This document shows, one piece after another, positions 54,809-64,000 of a stretch of DNA of 64,000 bases; the first letter of the stretch is position 1, and every line of letters starts with the position of its first letter. Where the stretch lies: contig CM026564.1 of the NCBI GenBank assembly GCA_015143295.1, positions 16,790,416 to 16,854,415 on the forward strand, written 5' to 3'. Source of the stretch: Tetracentron sinense (Eukaryota > Streptophyta > Magnoliopsida > Trochodendrales > Trochodendraceae). The notes below the pieces were generated by a model. The model had not been told where the DNA came from. It did no database searches and worked only from the letters and a program-made list of their open reading frames with translations. The translations under genes and the position numbers were made by a program.

Positions 54809-56790
54809 CTAGCAAAACCCCCGTGCTATGCACGGGTTAAACAAAGTTTAACAATAAACACTAACATGAACCATCAAACCCAATAGGCGATAACAACATA
54901 GAAAAAGAAAACATTACAAGGCAAAATAGTTTATTTATTTATTTTAAATCATGCTTTATGAAGTTGATACCATACCAAGCCGGAGGCAATAACTAAGCAA
55001 ACTCAATATGGCCTAAAGTTACGTACTACATTGTACAGTTTTCTCCTTCATGTCATGAAAGTAGAAGGCCACACTTGCGCAAATAATGATAGAACAGTAG
55101 AAGAAACTAAACGGCATGTCCTCGGGTGATTCTGAATCGTTACTCCTTGATCAATTTGATTGGCTCCAAAAAAAGATTGGGCTGATCCTTAAACATAAAA
55201 GATTGCAAAAGAGATACAGCATTAGCAATAATTTTTATATCACAATTGCCTAAAAGAGTACAATTGATCGCATTGATTAACATAAGGTTAACAAAAGATT
55301 GCAAACACGTTTATACCACATGAATGTGCTGTTTGAAGATGACCAAGCCACCATATTTATTGTTGGTGGCGACTCCAAATTCTCCTATTAGTACACTTGT
55401 GCTAGTTTGGGAAAGATCTTGTTTCCACACACTTGTTTACAAAACATTCCAAACGGCTCTATGTTAAAATAGCTAATAAAATCGGCCTAGCAGATTAGCC
55501 CAAAACTACTCCTATTTTGTAAAAAAAAGAACAAAACGGTCATCATCAGTTTTCCATGTGAAAAACTAAACAAAACATTCCAAAGGTTTGAATTCAACTC
55601 AAGATGGCGGACTAAATACAGGCAGATAAGAATTTGAAAGCTTATCTGCCATCCCCACCCTCGAACTCGTGGATGTACTCATTGAAAAATTTGAAAGCTT
55701 CAAGTAGTAGGGTATTTTAGGGGAAAAAAACTTATTATGAAATAATTGAATTACAAAAGGGTTTTAGTGTATTGCTCTCCATATGGGATGCATTTATGAC
55801 TAATGACTTTGACAAAAAAATAGTTACGAGGAGTTCATGTAGAAAACAGATAGCATTTCCAGATTTTCTTTGGGTGAAACACTTAGAATATTAAAACCCA
55901 ACAAAATAATAAACCCAGCCTTCATTGTATTTTCTTACCCTTGCAAAGAAGATCAGATATAAACACAGAAGCATCAACAACTTCTCACTTCCTTCATTGT
56001 ATTTTCTTCAATCTCATACAAACGATCTCTGCAACATATTAGAAAATTGTACAGAAAAATATCAGAAAATCAGAACATGAAATGTTTTTTATTTTCACAT
56101 AATAAAAAGAAGAAATTGAACCCCAAATGAGTTAAAACCCACCTGCAATCTTGAAATCATGGAGGATGTAATCAGTGGAGTCAGAAAAACCCTTCCCATT
56201 CATTGGCATCAATAACCGGATGAGACTTGCGAAAGACCATTTGGACTCCTGCGGTTTGAGCTTGTGTTTCAACCAGATCAGCTCCCAACTGCGGACAATG
56301 AGAACCAGCCAAAATCCATGTCTTCAATAATCAAAATCAACCCCAAAAAGAAACCCAAAATCAGAACTCTTCAATGAAAACCCCTATAAATGAAAAACAC
56401 AACACAAAAATCATACCTTTGGTTTCTCAGTACTAAGACAGAATGCTGCCTAGCCAATATTTATCTTTGGATTCTCAATGTGTGATGCTTAAGAATACCA
56501 TATGAAAAAGAGTAAATATTGGTGTTTAGTTTGATTTTAAAATTTGTTGTTTGGAGTTTCAGAATAAATGAGTCTCGGGTAACTTTATGGGGGAGATGAG
56601 TGGTCATTACATCGGAAGAGGAAAATAGTTTCTTTGGAAGAAGAAGAGAGCTATAAAAACTCTTGGAAGATGAGACAGAATTTGGTTGTGAAATATTAAT
56701 GAGACTTTAAGAAAGGTGACGTAGCAACCAAAAACACAAAAAGCAGATCAAATAGGGGTGCCACGTTAGCACCCCTATTTCTATAGTATA
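54809..56790 (-). mobile_element. Non-autonomous Helitron, minus strand
   Basis: On the minus strand the 3' end is a hairpin, CCCGTGCATAGCACGGG, then GGTTTTG, then CTAG followed by T. This is the Helitron signature: a palindrome about 10 bases before CTRR, inserted before a T. Near 56790 the minus strand reads ATACTATAGAAATAGGGGTG and then CTAACGTGGCACCCC, a wording common at plant Helitron 5' ends. The exact 5' TC is not preserved, so that end is approximate. No Rep/helicase is present. Confidence 0.72.
56181..56288 (-). pseudogene. Unidentified exon-like fragment inside the Helitron
   Basis: On the minus strand an acceptor (TTGTCCGCAG) precedes an open stretch reading LGADLVETQAQTAGVQMVFR and then KSHPVIDANEWEGFF before a stop. 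The composition is protein-like and the orientation matches the Helitron, as expected for a captured exon. A second open patch at 55640-55700 reads EAFKFFNEYIHEFEGGDGR. I do not recognise either family. Confidence 0.35.
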
Positions 56791-57608
56791 TATAATTACC
56801 AGTAACCTCAGAATTGTACTTATGCTGTGTTTCTGTTGCTTGATGTATTGCAGCAACCAGCCATTCTTTGAACTTCCCGAGTATTTTGTTTATAGAGATC
56901 AAGCCATCAAGGTGAAATCAGCAACCATCTCAGGTGTCACATTATTGTCCCTTATTTTCTGATTCAGACAATTTCTTATCTTGATATGCTTCGGATATCG
57001 TATCTCATATTTATGCCATTTTTTCATATCAAAATTGTCAGTTCCTGAAGGCCGATATTTTCGTTGACATAATAATAATTATAATTTTTTGTGGAACGAG
57101 GAAAGCTGGGGTTAGGCTGACCCCTATATATAAATATAAAATATACATAATAGAGATACTGAAGAGAGGGAAGAAAAAAGAAGGGATAAAGGAAAGAAAA
57201 AGAAAACACGGGCAAGCCCCTAGGGAACTAAGACCCCCAGGAGCAGGGTAGAACTTTTTACATTAAATTTTTATTTGATATTAAAATAGAGGGTGGTTGT
57301 AGTATCATCTATAGGTGGATTTAACCCAATGCATATGTGGTTCATCACCTTCCATTTCAGTTCTGCATTAGGGTTCGTGGTTGCACTTGTGGACCCCTTG
57401 GTGAACATGAATTGGATGACGGATGACTCAATGCACGTTAAATCTGTCTCATTGTGATGTTGTGAAGTTCTATAAATCTAGACCACGATTATCTTACAAT
57501 CCTGCCTTATTCATCGCTTCTTTGGCTTTTTTGAAGCTTTGAATGATTTTTATTTCAGCAAGTATATGTATCCTCTGATTTGAGATATATCATTGAATGA
57601 TTATGCAG
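56791..57608 (+). other. Intron stretch, no gene
   Basis: No domain seen. AAGCCCCTAGGGAACTAAGA near 57215 is unassigned. Confidence 0.35.
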
Positions 57609-57678
57609 AACTTATTTTTATATGGGTATGGCGCTATATTCAACTTTCTAGCCATTCTTGGAACCGTCGTTATTAAAG
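57609..57678 (+). pseudogene. Transporter exon NLFLYGYGAIFNFLAILG
   Basis: 70 bp from ATTATGCAG to AAAG followed by GTATGG, ending in phase 1. It encodes NLFLYGYGAIFNFLAILGTV and VIK, a conserved transmembrane helix. It is separated from the previous exon by 3.6 kb containing a Helitron. Confidence 0.83.
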
Positions 57679-57989
57679 GTATGGACACCGAATTTCTGTT
57701 GTAAATCAATTCCATTCACAAGTTTGGATAGAATAGAAGAAGGCTGCATGTGAGACTTCTGTTAGGTCTTTAGTGTCAGAGAGCATGGTTTAATTAACAA
57801 CTTTTATCATCACACCAAGGGGAGCTTCTTTTGTTTATATTCCTTTTGATTGATAAACACAAGTTTGTATTCACAGTTCACACAAATAAGATCCAGCTCC
57901 ATTTAGGGAATGTTAGGAAGCAGTTTTTTTTTTTTCACATAACTGGCTAGGATAATGTCATATGTTTATGAAGTTGAACAATAAAAAAA

Positions 57990-58350
57990 CAAGAGTTGGA
58001 AGACATGGCCGAGTTCAAGTGGTAAAGCCTAGTGGTGTTCATAAGCCTGAGTTCAAGTCCCGCCCTACCGATTTTCTCCAAAGGACTACATTATGTGTGT
58101 TGAGGTTGATCCCCAATACACACATAGGTGTAGGACTTGGAAGTAGGCTCCCAACCCTCAGGAAAAAAAATGGGCTTACCTGGTAGAAATTCCAACAAAT
58201 TTATTGCTCCCTGTGTTGTGTGTTCAACTCCTGCTCCTCGATTTACCCTGGTATCCGTAGGGAAAATCCTGAGTGGGTTGGTGCGGACACCTGAAGGGAC
58301 TAGTCCTTGCCTCAAAGGGTTTGGGACACCCTCTGCTACCCAAAATAAAA
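57990..58350 (+). mobile_element. tRNA-derived SINE-like element
   Basis: ATGGCCGAGTTCAAGTGGTA (near 58003) resembles an RNA polymerase III A box (TGGCNNAGTNGG), and GAGTTCAAGTCCC (near 58050) a B box (GGTTCRANNCC), about 30 bp apart as in tRNA genes and SINE heads. The sequence does not fold into a full tRNA and continues for about 290 bp of tRNA-unrelated body. No clear target duplication was found. The frames here are incidental. Confidence 0.5.
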
Positions 58351-59086
58351 GTTACTGTCCCTGCATGCTGACTGAACACCTTTCAAGGCAGTACGCCTAG
58401 ACAAACATACCCTAGCTGTCTTAAATTTTTAGATTTTCTATATTTGCCAACCCTGCACCGTCTCCCTCCGCCCCTCCCCAAAAAATAAAAATAAAAAATC
58501 TTTGGGTATTTTTGTGCTCAACAAATTTATCACTAAGTTTAACCGTTACCGCATTACCCTTTATGTTGATGATTTCTGCTGAATTAGTTAATGTCATCAT
58601 ATTTAGGGGTAAAATATCTATAGTACGGTTGGTACCATTGTTTTAAAACGTGAAGGCGTGAAGCGAAGCATTAGGACCTCAAGATGTGTGAGGCGTAAGC
58701 CTCACAAGAAAGCTTCATGCTCTCTCATTTTAACAAATAAATAAAATATAAGAAAATTTTGAATCTAGTGCCTCGAAAGTTTTGCAATGTTTACTTGGAA
58801 AATAATGTGAACTAGACTTAAAGGGTTTTAAAAGCCTAATACATTAAACATAATAAATTAAGTGTTAGTTGAAACAAATATAATCATCATCATTTTCAAT
58901 GTTTTATCTGAAATAAATAAAGTGTTATTTGTTATTAGTGAACAAATAACAAATTGAAAAAAAACACCGACATTTAAGTCTCAGTGGTGGATAGAATCCC
59001 AATTTTCGATAATGTATGAGGCGTACACCATAGACATAAAACGAGTTTCAAGGCATGAGGCGTGTGCTTCATGTGAGCCTCACACT

Positions 59087-60478
59087 CATAGTAACAAAGT
59101 TTGGATTCGGAAATTATTTGGCAGAGGTTAAGTTCGAAACAAAGGGGAAAAAATCAGTAAATTCTCAGGATAAGTTCAGAAAAAAATAAAAATTAATAAT
59201 TATAAAAATAAGAATGTGGTATCAACTAATCCATCTACCAATCTTGATGTATTGACATCTCTTACTATGTTAGACATGTATCCCAATTCCTAAAAATAAG
59301 CATAATGTAAACTCGCAAACTTAAGAAAAAAATTACATAAGTCTTAAGCAAATTTTATGTAATTTAAGAGAAAAAAATAATCTAAATTACGTGTTTGTAT
59401 ATGTGAATCAGATTATATAAGCAATTAAAAAATGTAAAGAAACAAGAAAAACAATAATCTATATAGATAAAATCAGAAAAGAAATATATGACTGTATTTA
59501 TTTGGCATAACATATCAATTTAGCAAAATTTAGAAATAACTCAGAATAAATAAATAGCACAAATCATATTTTCTCTTAGTTCCGTTGAAATTCAACAGTC
59601 TAAACAGCATGGAAAATCATCATTATTCTCTCAATTTAATCGAATGTAACTAAAACCCTAAAATAACAACCTACTCGAATAGAGTTTTCTCATTCTTCTA
59701 TCAGTTGACAACTTCAATTAAATGGAGATTTCTCATGTGAAATAATTCTCGGATTTTTAGTAACAGTTCTATTGCTAATAGAAAGTCTATTTTTTGCCCT
59801 CATTCTTATTTTAGAATTCCGAATAAACATGGACAAATAAATTGTGAGAAATCTTCATTTGGAATAAGTTCAGAATAGTTCGTTAGTTCAATGGTTCAAA
59901 AACCCAAAAAGTCGACTCAACTCGAAAGTTAGTTAGGTCGAGTAACTTGGAAAACTCGACTCGGTCCAACTTGGAATATATATGTAATAACTTGAAAAAC
60001 ATGAGTTAAAAGACTCGAAGTACACTGGTTTTACAGCCTCAAACCTAAAAACTAGGTTTAACAGAACCCATAGTAGGTTGTCTTTCTAGACCCAAAAGAA
60101 TATGATGTAAAAACAGTGTGACGTTTGAATTTTGGTTTAAAAAATGATAATAAGACCATTCTATATCTCAACTTAGTTTGGTGAGTCAAAAAACTCGGCT
60201 TGACTTGACCGAGTCACTCAAGTAACTCGGCAAATAGTGTCTCCTTCGAGTTTTGAGGTGACTCGACTCGAAATTCAGTTGAGTTGAGTAACTCGGTCGA
60301 GTTACTCGGGTGACTTGCCGAGTTTTTGAACTATGAACTTAGTTCAGAAATTATTCACGAATAATTCGTCAATTCGGGAATTGTGTTTGGGAAAAAGAAG
60401 TCTTTTTAAACGATACCCCCTTAAAAAATGAATAGTTCGGGAACAATTCGGGAATTATTCGAGAACTTTGTTACTATG
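59087..60478. mobile_element. Middle inverted-repeat element, 15-bp TIR CATAGTAACAAAGTT
   Basis: It starts CATAGTAACAAAGTT and ends AACTTTGTTACTATG, perfect inverted repeats. The flanking octamers CTCACACT and CTTACACG match at 6 of 8, hAT-like. Partial copies sit at 49353 and 52013, where the left end also follows CTCACACT, so the true boundary may include those bases. 1,392 bp including the inner element; non-coding. Confidence 0.7.
59891..60338. mobile_element. Inner hAT-like MITE with perfect 8-bp duplication TTAGTTCA
   Basis: TTAGTTCA at 59883-59890 and 60339-60346 flanks an element with left end ATGGTTCAAAAACCC and right-end region GTTTTTGAACTATG. The arms carry complementary GTCGACTCAACTCGAAAG and GAGTTACTCGGGTGACTTG words. 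Removing it restores the GTTAGTTCAGAAATTATTC context of the middle element. An 8-bp duplication indicates hAT. Confidence 0.75.
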
Positions 60479-60586
60479 CTTACACGTTGAGGCGTGAGCC
60501 TCATGGTTGAGTCTCAAGGCGTTTTCCTTAAGTCTCGCCTAAGGCGAGCCTCGAGGCGTAAACCTCGCACGCTTTTTAAAACATTG

Positions 60587-61482
60587 GTTGATATCATGCC
60601 CCCCTTTCTCGAACCTAATTACTACTTTTCCATGTTACTTATGCTATTTTTTTTAATAAATGGTAAATTAGTAATTTTGTTGGAGGGAGAACAGGGGTAT
60701 TTCAGACTTATTACCCCTAAAAGTAATTGTTGGATGAATGGGTGTTATACCCAATCAACCCTCTTGGGATTTTAAATTGGTTCATTCATATATTCGATAT
60801 GATTAAATTTAGGATAGTTTCCTACTTTGATTATTGGTTTCATTAATAACTTATCGTGGGTTATTCAAGCTTTTAGTATTTTCTGTCTACAGTAATGATG
60901 CCCATTATTTCTGATATTCCATCAACCCAGGGGAATATGATTAAAAAATAGAGAGAGATATGCAAAATGCATAAACATAGGGGCAAATATGCACAACCGG
61001 GCAGACTATGAATTGCCGCTTATGATTGAGCTGAAAAATATTGAAGTTCATGTTAACCATCAGTAATCAGAGAGAGTAGACATTATTGCTCTGGTAGAAG
61101 CATCTTAAAGAATGTGATGTGATCAAGCTAAACCATCATAGGGAACCAAAGTTATTGTTCTGATATAATATAAACATGTGATCAACGCTATCAGTTTCTC
61201 TATGCTTTGAGTAAAGGGAACTGGACTTGAATATGATTGAGTTGAGTTGACTTTGTGATACTTTTTAGCATTCTCCCCTCTTGATCCATTTGAAGGTTCC
61301 CAACATTTGAATTTGCATAAAAGAGGAAGTGAATATATATTGTTAGGGAGAACAGTTTCATCTTCAAACAAGGGAAGACGAGAACTCTGTGGACAAGTTA
61401 GCAAATGAGTTTTTATTAGTGCTTATTATATGTGTAAATAGAAGTATCAGTGGTGGCATTCACTTTGGTGTCTTGAATGTTT
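60587..61482 (+). other. Intron stretch before the last transporter exon
   Basis: No gene or clear repeat. The small frames at 60494-60775 and 61123-61404 lack similarity to known domains. Confidence 0.35.
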
Positions 61483-61593
61483 CCTGGTCCCAGTAGCTTT
61501 TATATCCTGCAAGGACTTTCAAGGCTGCCATGTTTTTAATATTCAACAATGCGGCACAAGGGATTCTCTCCTCATTTTTCTTCAAATATGCAG
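61483..61593 (+). pseudogene. Transporter exon with frameshift and lost acceptor
   Basis: [10 protein letters not shown] is read in one frame (61495-61523) and [20 protein letters not shown] in another from 61524. One base is missing at the R/A junction relative to the family (S-R-A-T-M-F). The expected AG acceptor before the GPG motif is absent (sequence reads AATGTTTCCTGGTCC). The donor GCAG/GTCTGT is plausible. This is the clearest sign that the gene copy is dead. Confidence 0.8.
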
Positions 61594-62629
61594 GTCTGTT
61601 ATTTTTCTTAATTGCTTAGTTTTTTTTCGTGCGGAGTATTTAAGTTGAAATGTAATGTTCTATTGTGCTTCAATTAAACTTCGTTAAGAATAATAATTTT
61701 CCATGTCGGACAAATATTGATGAAGCTCAAGGATGAGACATTGATGATGTTGGCACAAATATTGATGATGTAGAGAGAAACACTTGAAGGATATATCTTC
61801 TTTATAGTACCTGTGGGCAAATTTCAAGAAATTCATATGGTTTTCTGATTACAGAAATCATTGTTTTGAAACTGGATCAGTGACCAAACCCTTTGGGGGT
61901 GATGTTCACCAGTTCAACTGGCCTTTTCGGCTGGTTCAACCGTAAGATTGGAAAATAAGAAGCTGTGGGAAACAACTTAAGAATAGGAAAAATCTTAAAA
62001 TAATGATACAATCTAAACATACTAAAAAATAAGCTGAATTATAATATAAAATGCATTATGACATTAGCAATGCACTTAATTTCAATCCTTTATAGTTTCT
62101 AGTGTAAAGTAAGAAAGTGTGAATCATTGATGGATTCATCTATTCCTGATGGAAATATCCCATATACATTACTTTAAGTAAAACTACATGGATAGAAAGT
62201 GTGAAAAAATTAAATAAACATGTACTCTCACAATCTTTCCTTTTCTGTGGAGAAAGGAGAAGCTTCTTGGGATTTCGAAATCTAAGAGATCGAAAATCCA
62301 AAGAGGAAAAGAAACTTCAAGGTTCTGCTTCCAGCAATGACCTATCTATTTCGCTGAGAGACGATTTTTTGCGTTAGCGTGCGCACGGTGAAACTGGAAA
62401 CTGGCTTGGCTAATGGTTCACAAAAATGAAAAATCTCAAAAACCATAAATGCCAAAAAATTGAGATTTTCTTTAGAAAACTGTAAGAACCAACCGTGTAA
62501 ACCGAAAACGAGAACCAGTGACTAGCTCAGACGATATTTAAAGCTGGGGCGCCACAACATTTTTCTGATTAGATTCCAGCCATTTGCTAGACCATACACC
62601 TGGAAAATAGCAAGAAAACCAAGATTTAA
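61594..62629. other. Gene-free stretch, no further transporter exons
   Basis: I looked for the expected continuation (DTILKKYSSTVATIF-type) in all plus-strand frames and did not find it. GGTTCAACCG/CCAGTTCAACTGG words near 61905-61940 are unassigned. Confidence 0.4.
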
Positions 62630-64000
62630 TGTCGCGACCCAAAATACCCCCTAGGAGTTAGGGATACTTTAGCTCGTGACCGCCGTATCATACATCCCGT
62701 ATGATACATAAGGCATACATATCAACTTGTCAGAGTACACAAGTTATGACACATAGCGGAAACAAAATGGAAACAGTTTATAATACAATACTCCTATCAT
62801 TCGGTTCAAGTATGAACCAATTGAACATGCCAAAAGGATGGAGTGGACAAGTCCCACTCTCAATACCATCAAAAGATAAGTATACTTTCTCTCACTCTCT
62901 CAACAGAAATCGAAATCATATCGCCTATCTAGTGCCCCCTCATCCTGGTAATGATCCATGGTAGGCTCCGGCTCGTAGTATTCTTCCTCTATCCAAGGCT
63001 CCGTGCCACAAACATCGAAAGGAACATGTGCACCTGCCGAAGTCAATAGTCGGCTGAGCATGGAATACTCAGTGATATACAAACTACTAGCTAACAATGA
63101 GATAATAATAACATGGAGCATGCAAGACAGAGCCATGGAGCATAGAAATCCGTCAAAACCCGTACCAATTCCAAAACCGTTTCCTTATGAGTTCTTATGA
63201 AGTCCAAAACCATATGAGGCTTATGAGCGTATGAGAATCAAGTCTTATGAGTTCTTTGAATTCCTTAGAGTTCTTATGAGATCCTTAAAGTTCTTATGAG
63301 TTCTTGTGAGCCGTGAAATCTTAGAGCACTTATGAGCTTGTGAGCGTTCACTTATGAGACTTATGAGATCTTATGAGCTTATAAGGTTCTTATGAGTTCT
63401 TGTGAGCCAGAGGTTAGTACCCGCACAACCCTGGGCTACCAACCTCCTTGATTCTTGTGAGATTTCTTATGAGCATGAACTTAGAGCCAGACCTTAGCAC
63501 CCGTGAAAAGACTTAGAGTCGGGCATGTAAATACCCTTCATCGAATACATAGAAGTGGGCTGCCAAGATCCTTGATTTCTTATGAGATTTCTTAGAGCCA
63601 GGCATGATATATCCTTGGATATACCCTACCCTTGACCAACCCGATGTTTGGCTTTATCAATGCTTATGAGCTTGGTAGCTTATGAGTTCTTAAAGATTCT
63701 TATGAATGCTTCGATAAACCGCACTTAAGAGAAATCATGGAGACATGCGAAACTTATGAGCCTTAGAGTAATTGGAAAACCATAGAGTGCATGTGAACAT
63801 CATACTATACTTAGAAATCTTAAAAACATGGATTCATAATCATAGAAATTCAATAATAGTGATAGCTTACAAGCACTTAGAATCCATCATCCAATTCATC
63901 CAAGAACACACTTTTAAACATGGTTTTATTTAAATAATAGTCAAGGGTAGATAGTAGAGTGTGTCTACCTGAAATGGAAGTTTTTACACTTCTGTGGAAC
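62630..64000 (-). mobile_element. Family-B gypsy LTR, third copy, runs off the window
   Basis: The boundary reads AAGATTTAA then TGTCGCGACCCAAAATACCCCC, the same terminus as the solo LTR at 29900. Positions 62930-63065 match 30200-30345 in order (GTATTCTTCCTCTATCCAAG against GTACTCTTCCTCCACCCATG; CGGCTGAGCATGGAATACTCAG in both). The rest contains a CTTATGAGTTCTTATGAG minisatellite (63185-63420). The far end and any target duplication lie outside the window. Confidence 0.85.
63185..63420. repeat. CTTATGAG-type minisatellite in family-B LTR
   Basis: Irregular repeats of TTCTTATGAG, with CTTGTGAG and CTTAGAG variants, continue in diluted form to about 63700. The family-B LTR at 15400-15660 has a shorter version, while the copy at 29900-32363 has the unrelated CTAGTTGC array in the corresponding middle region. 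Confidence 0.8.

Larger units (their letters stand above)
58637..60586. mobile_element. Outer inverted-repeat element (Mutator-like), host of two nested elements
   Basis: Left end ATTGTTTTAAAACGTGAAGG and right end ...ACGCTTTTTAAAACATTG are inverted repeats with mismatches. Both arms are rich in GGCGTGAAGC/GCCTCAC words. Flanks GTTGGTACC (58628-58636) and GTTGATATC (60587-60595) match at 7 of 9 bases, compatible with a decayed 9-bp Mutator-type duplication. The family call is tentative. Confidence 0.5.
50625..61593 (+). pseudogene. Nucleotide-sugar transporter (CMP-sialic acid/UDP-galactose transporter-like), partial, decayed
   Basis: Four exon types in order match the middle of the plant transporter family represented by Arabidopsis UTR6/CMP-sialic acid transporter-like proteins (multi-pass Golgi/ER NST/DMT carriers): [12 protein letters not shown]... 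(50625-50747, duplicated at 53245-53367), [12 protein letters not shown]...SIYLQ (53953-54030), NLFLYGYGAIFNFL (57609-57678) and [17 protein letters not shown] (61483-61593). Splice sites of the first four exons are canonical and phases fit. The earlier exons (about 170 residues) and the later ones (TILKKYSS-type) are not found, and the last exon has a 1-bp loss and no proper acceptor. Introns are filled by repeats. I judge it a pseudogene or captured fragment. Confidence 0.8.

Noticed and set aside
58000..58070. Possible tRNA-Leu gene
   Set aside because: A- and B-box-like words are present, but acceptor, anticodon and T arms do not pair into a cloverleaf. A tRNA-derived SINE head explains it better.
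63003..63200. Small frames near the window end
   Set aside because: They lie in the third family-B LTR. Apart from the conserved PWIEEEY motif reported above, there is no support for a gene.

Overview
This window is nuclear DNA from a flowering plant, dominated by transposable elements. The grounds are intron-bearing gene pieces of plant families (chromomethylase, reticulon B, KNOX homeobox, a Golgi nucleotide-sugar transporter), plant-type retrotransposons (Tekay/Del-like and Athila-like gypsy, copia LTRs, L1-type LINEs with C-terminal RNase H), Tourist, hAT, CACTA and Helitron termini, and an insert carrying mitochondrial 26S rRNA sequence. I cannot name the species. I see no complete, intact host gene. 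The long open frames are almost all remnants of retrotransposon gag/pol.

Layout. 1-700 looks like the promoter, 5' UTR and first intron of a minus-strand gene lying to the left. 700-5263 is gene-free and holds a tandem array and a Tourist MITE. 5264-18253 is a deep nest: a CACTA end is cut by an LTR (family A); beside it lies a minus-strand gypsy LTR (family B) split by a 6.8-kb family-A insertion, which contains a 5'-inverted LINE, which in turn contains a copia solo LTR. 17180-18253 is the integrase end of the minus-strand gypsy. 18254-23360 is a plus-strand gypsy of the same kind, riddled with stops and with a ~770-bp mitochondrial-like insert in gag. 23361-32690 is an Athila-like element whose reverse transcriptase/RNase H is split by a family-B solo LTR; joining the flanks across its 5-bp target duplication restores the frame. 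33060-34013 is a ~178-bp satellite-like array. 34014-39008 holds copia LTR pieces, two LINE fragments and a decayed minus-strand gene resembling Ulp1/C48 peptidases.

40164-61593 is the most gene-like part. A duplicated promoter region precedes a short MGGC-type (predicted N-myristoylated) first exon. This is followed, all on the plus strand, by single exons or exon groups from a chromomethylase BAH domain, a reticulon, a KNOX2 domain, and four exon types of a CMP-sialic acid/UDP-galactose transporter-like gene. Each piece lacks the rest of its gene. The transporter piece carries a 2.65-kb tandem duplication that doubles one 41-codon exon, and its last exon has lost a base. The introns hold a Helitron, a tRNA-derived SINE-like sequence and a three-level nest of inverted-repeat elements. 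Co-linear fragments of unrelated genes are what gene-capturing transposons (Helitron, Pack-MULE) leave behind, but I found no outer termini, so this is inference. 62630-64000 is a third family-B LTR running off the window.

The genes do not form a working pathway. The window is best read as a record of nested insertion, duplication and gene-fragment accumulation.
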